Positions 63,397-64,000 of a stretch of 64,000 nt of DNA are shown one piece after another (within the stretch, counting starts at the first letter, position 1; each line of letters starts with the position of its first letter). Source of the DNA: Acidobacteriota bacterium (GTDB lineage Bacteria; Acidobacteriota; Terriglobia; Terriglobales; Acidobacteriaceae); the NCBI GenBank assembly GCA_021813745.1, contig JAKAJO010000022.1, forward strand, positions 78,773-142,772, read 5' to 3'. Position numbers and translations under genes: made by a program. The notes below the pieces were generated by a model. The model worked only from the letters and a program-made list of their open reading frames with translations, did not search any database and was not told the origin of the DNA.

Positions 63397-64000
63397 TCAG
63401 TCGAAATTAACCTCGATACCCGCTGTGAAGACTCGCGGTTGCGCAGGTGATGCGATGAAATACGCAATCTCGCGGAAATCGGCAAATTCGTGGATGAGGA
63501 AATCCGCCTGCTTCCCGGCTTCGAGAGAGCCACAACGCCGACCAACACCCAGGCTCCAAGCGGCGTTAATGGTAGCGGCGCTGAGCGCTTCGCCTGGCGA
63601 GAGGCCCATGTGGAGACATGCAAGGGAGAGGATGAATGGAATGGAGACAATCGGTGAGGATCCAGGGTTGAAATCCGTGGCGAGCACAATCGGCAGCCCG
63701 AGCTCGACCATTAGGCGCGCGGCAGGGTAGGTGCTGCTGCCGAGAGAAAAAACAGAGCCGGGGAGAAGCACCGGCTGCACGCCTGCTTCCTTGAGCGCCT
63801 GCAACGTCTCGCGGGTGGCCATTTCGAGATGGTCGGCGGTTCGCGCGCGCATTTCGGCAGCGAGTGCGGCACCGGTACCTGGCCGGAACTGTTCGCAGTG
63901 AACGCGCAGTTCCATGCCGTTGCGGCCTCCGGATTCAAGAATCGTGCGTGCTTCTTCCACGGTGAAAGCATGCTCGTCGCAAAAGGCATCACAGAATGCG
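63397..64000 (-). CDS. hutI: imidazolonepropionase, C-terminal part
   Basis: The gene enters from beyond the window edge; about 200 C-terminal residues are visible. HutI opens the imidazolone ring in histidine degradation. Visible features are AFCDAFCDEHAFTVEEA at the edge, the metal-site segment RVHCEQF, the aspartate in IVLATDFNPGSSP, and AATINAAWSLGVGRRCGSLE, QADFLIHEF near the end. The N-terminal metal-binding histidines lie outside the window. Confidence 0.9.
   Translation of the reverse strand, partial: AFCDAFCDEHAFTVEEARTILESGGRNGMELRVHCEQFRPGTGAALAAEMRARTADHLEMATRETLQALKEAGVQPVLLPGSVFSLGSSTYPAARLMVELGLPIVLATDFNPGSSPIVSIPFILSLACLHMGLSPGEALSAATINAAWSLGVGRRCGSLEAGKQADFLIHEFADFREIAYFIASPAQPRVFTAGIEVNFD

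Overview
The window looks like a chromosome segment of an acidobacterium of the Terriglobia/Acidobacteriaceae type. This is an inference from content: a large ADOP-type duplicated permease, an LptF-LptG fusion in one polypeptide, GH5 and GH20 secreted glycosidases, and a compact flagellar cluster. No 16S gene is present to confirm it.

Positions 1-40398 are mostly ordinary chromosome. In order they carry: the end of a DUF4252 protein; icd and mdh (TCA cycle); an alpha/beta hydrolase with a NUDIX gene; a CopZ-like metallochaperone with a CopA copper ATPase; a fused LptFG; an ABC exporter; flagellar genes (fliS, fliD, fliC, flbD, motA, motB); a YceI-like protein with a His-rich membrane protein; rlmN; an M16 peptidase with pyrE; an OmpA-type lipoprotein; uvrC; an IS5-family transposase relic; a peroxiredoxin; GH5 and GH20 enzymes; an aldo/keto reductase; a nucleoside deaminase; an ADOP permease; tRNA-Ser(GCU); an APC transporter; ppa; purS; and glmS.

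Positions 40424-62668 (22,245 bp) are a complete Tn7-like transposon. It sits exactly 25 bp after the glmS stop codon. It has 27-bp terminal inverted repeats beginning TGTCTG (two mismatches) and a perfect 5-bp target duplication, ACCCC. The end next to glmS has three tightly packed 20-bp repeats, like Tn7R. The distal end has spaced repeats, like Tn7L. The tnsA-tnsB-tnsC-tnsD operon encodes a complete machinery with one TnsD-type targeting protein, no TnsE and no CRISPR or Cas genes. Unlike classical Tn7, the operon is internal and points toward glmS, with cargo on both sides.

The cargo on the glmS side is a membrane/coiled-coil protein, several very small genes and a candidate small RNA. 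The cargo on the other side is a defence island: a type I restriction-modification operon (hsdM with a fused N-terminal XRE domain, hsdS, hsdR, and a YgjP-like metallopeptidase, joined by 4-nt overlaps), then a 1518-residue protein combining an Mrr-like nuclease domain with a STAND-type NTPase (Avs-like), an XRE regulator, a tRNA-like sequence, and a chain of small unknown genes. tnsA and hsdM diverge from an 80-bp region with a palindrome that could coordinate both.

After the transposon the chromosome resumes with a universal stress protein and a partial hutI (histidine catabolism).
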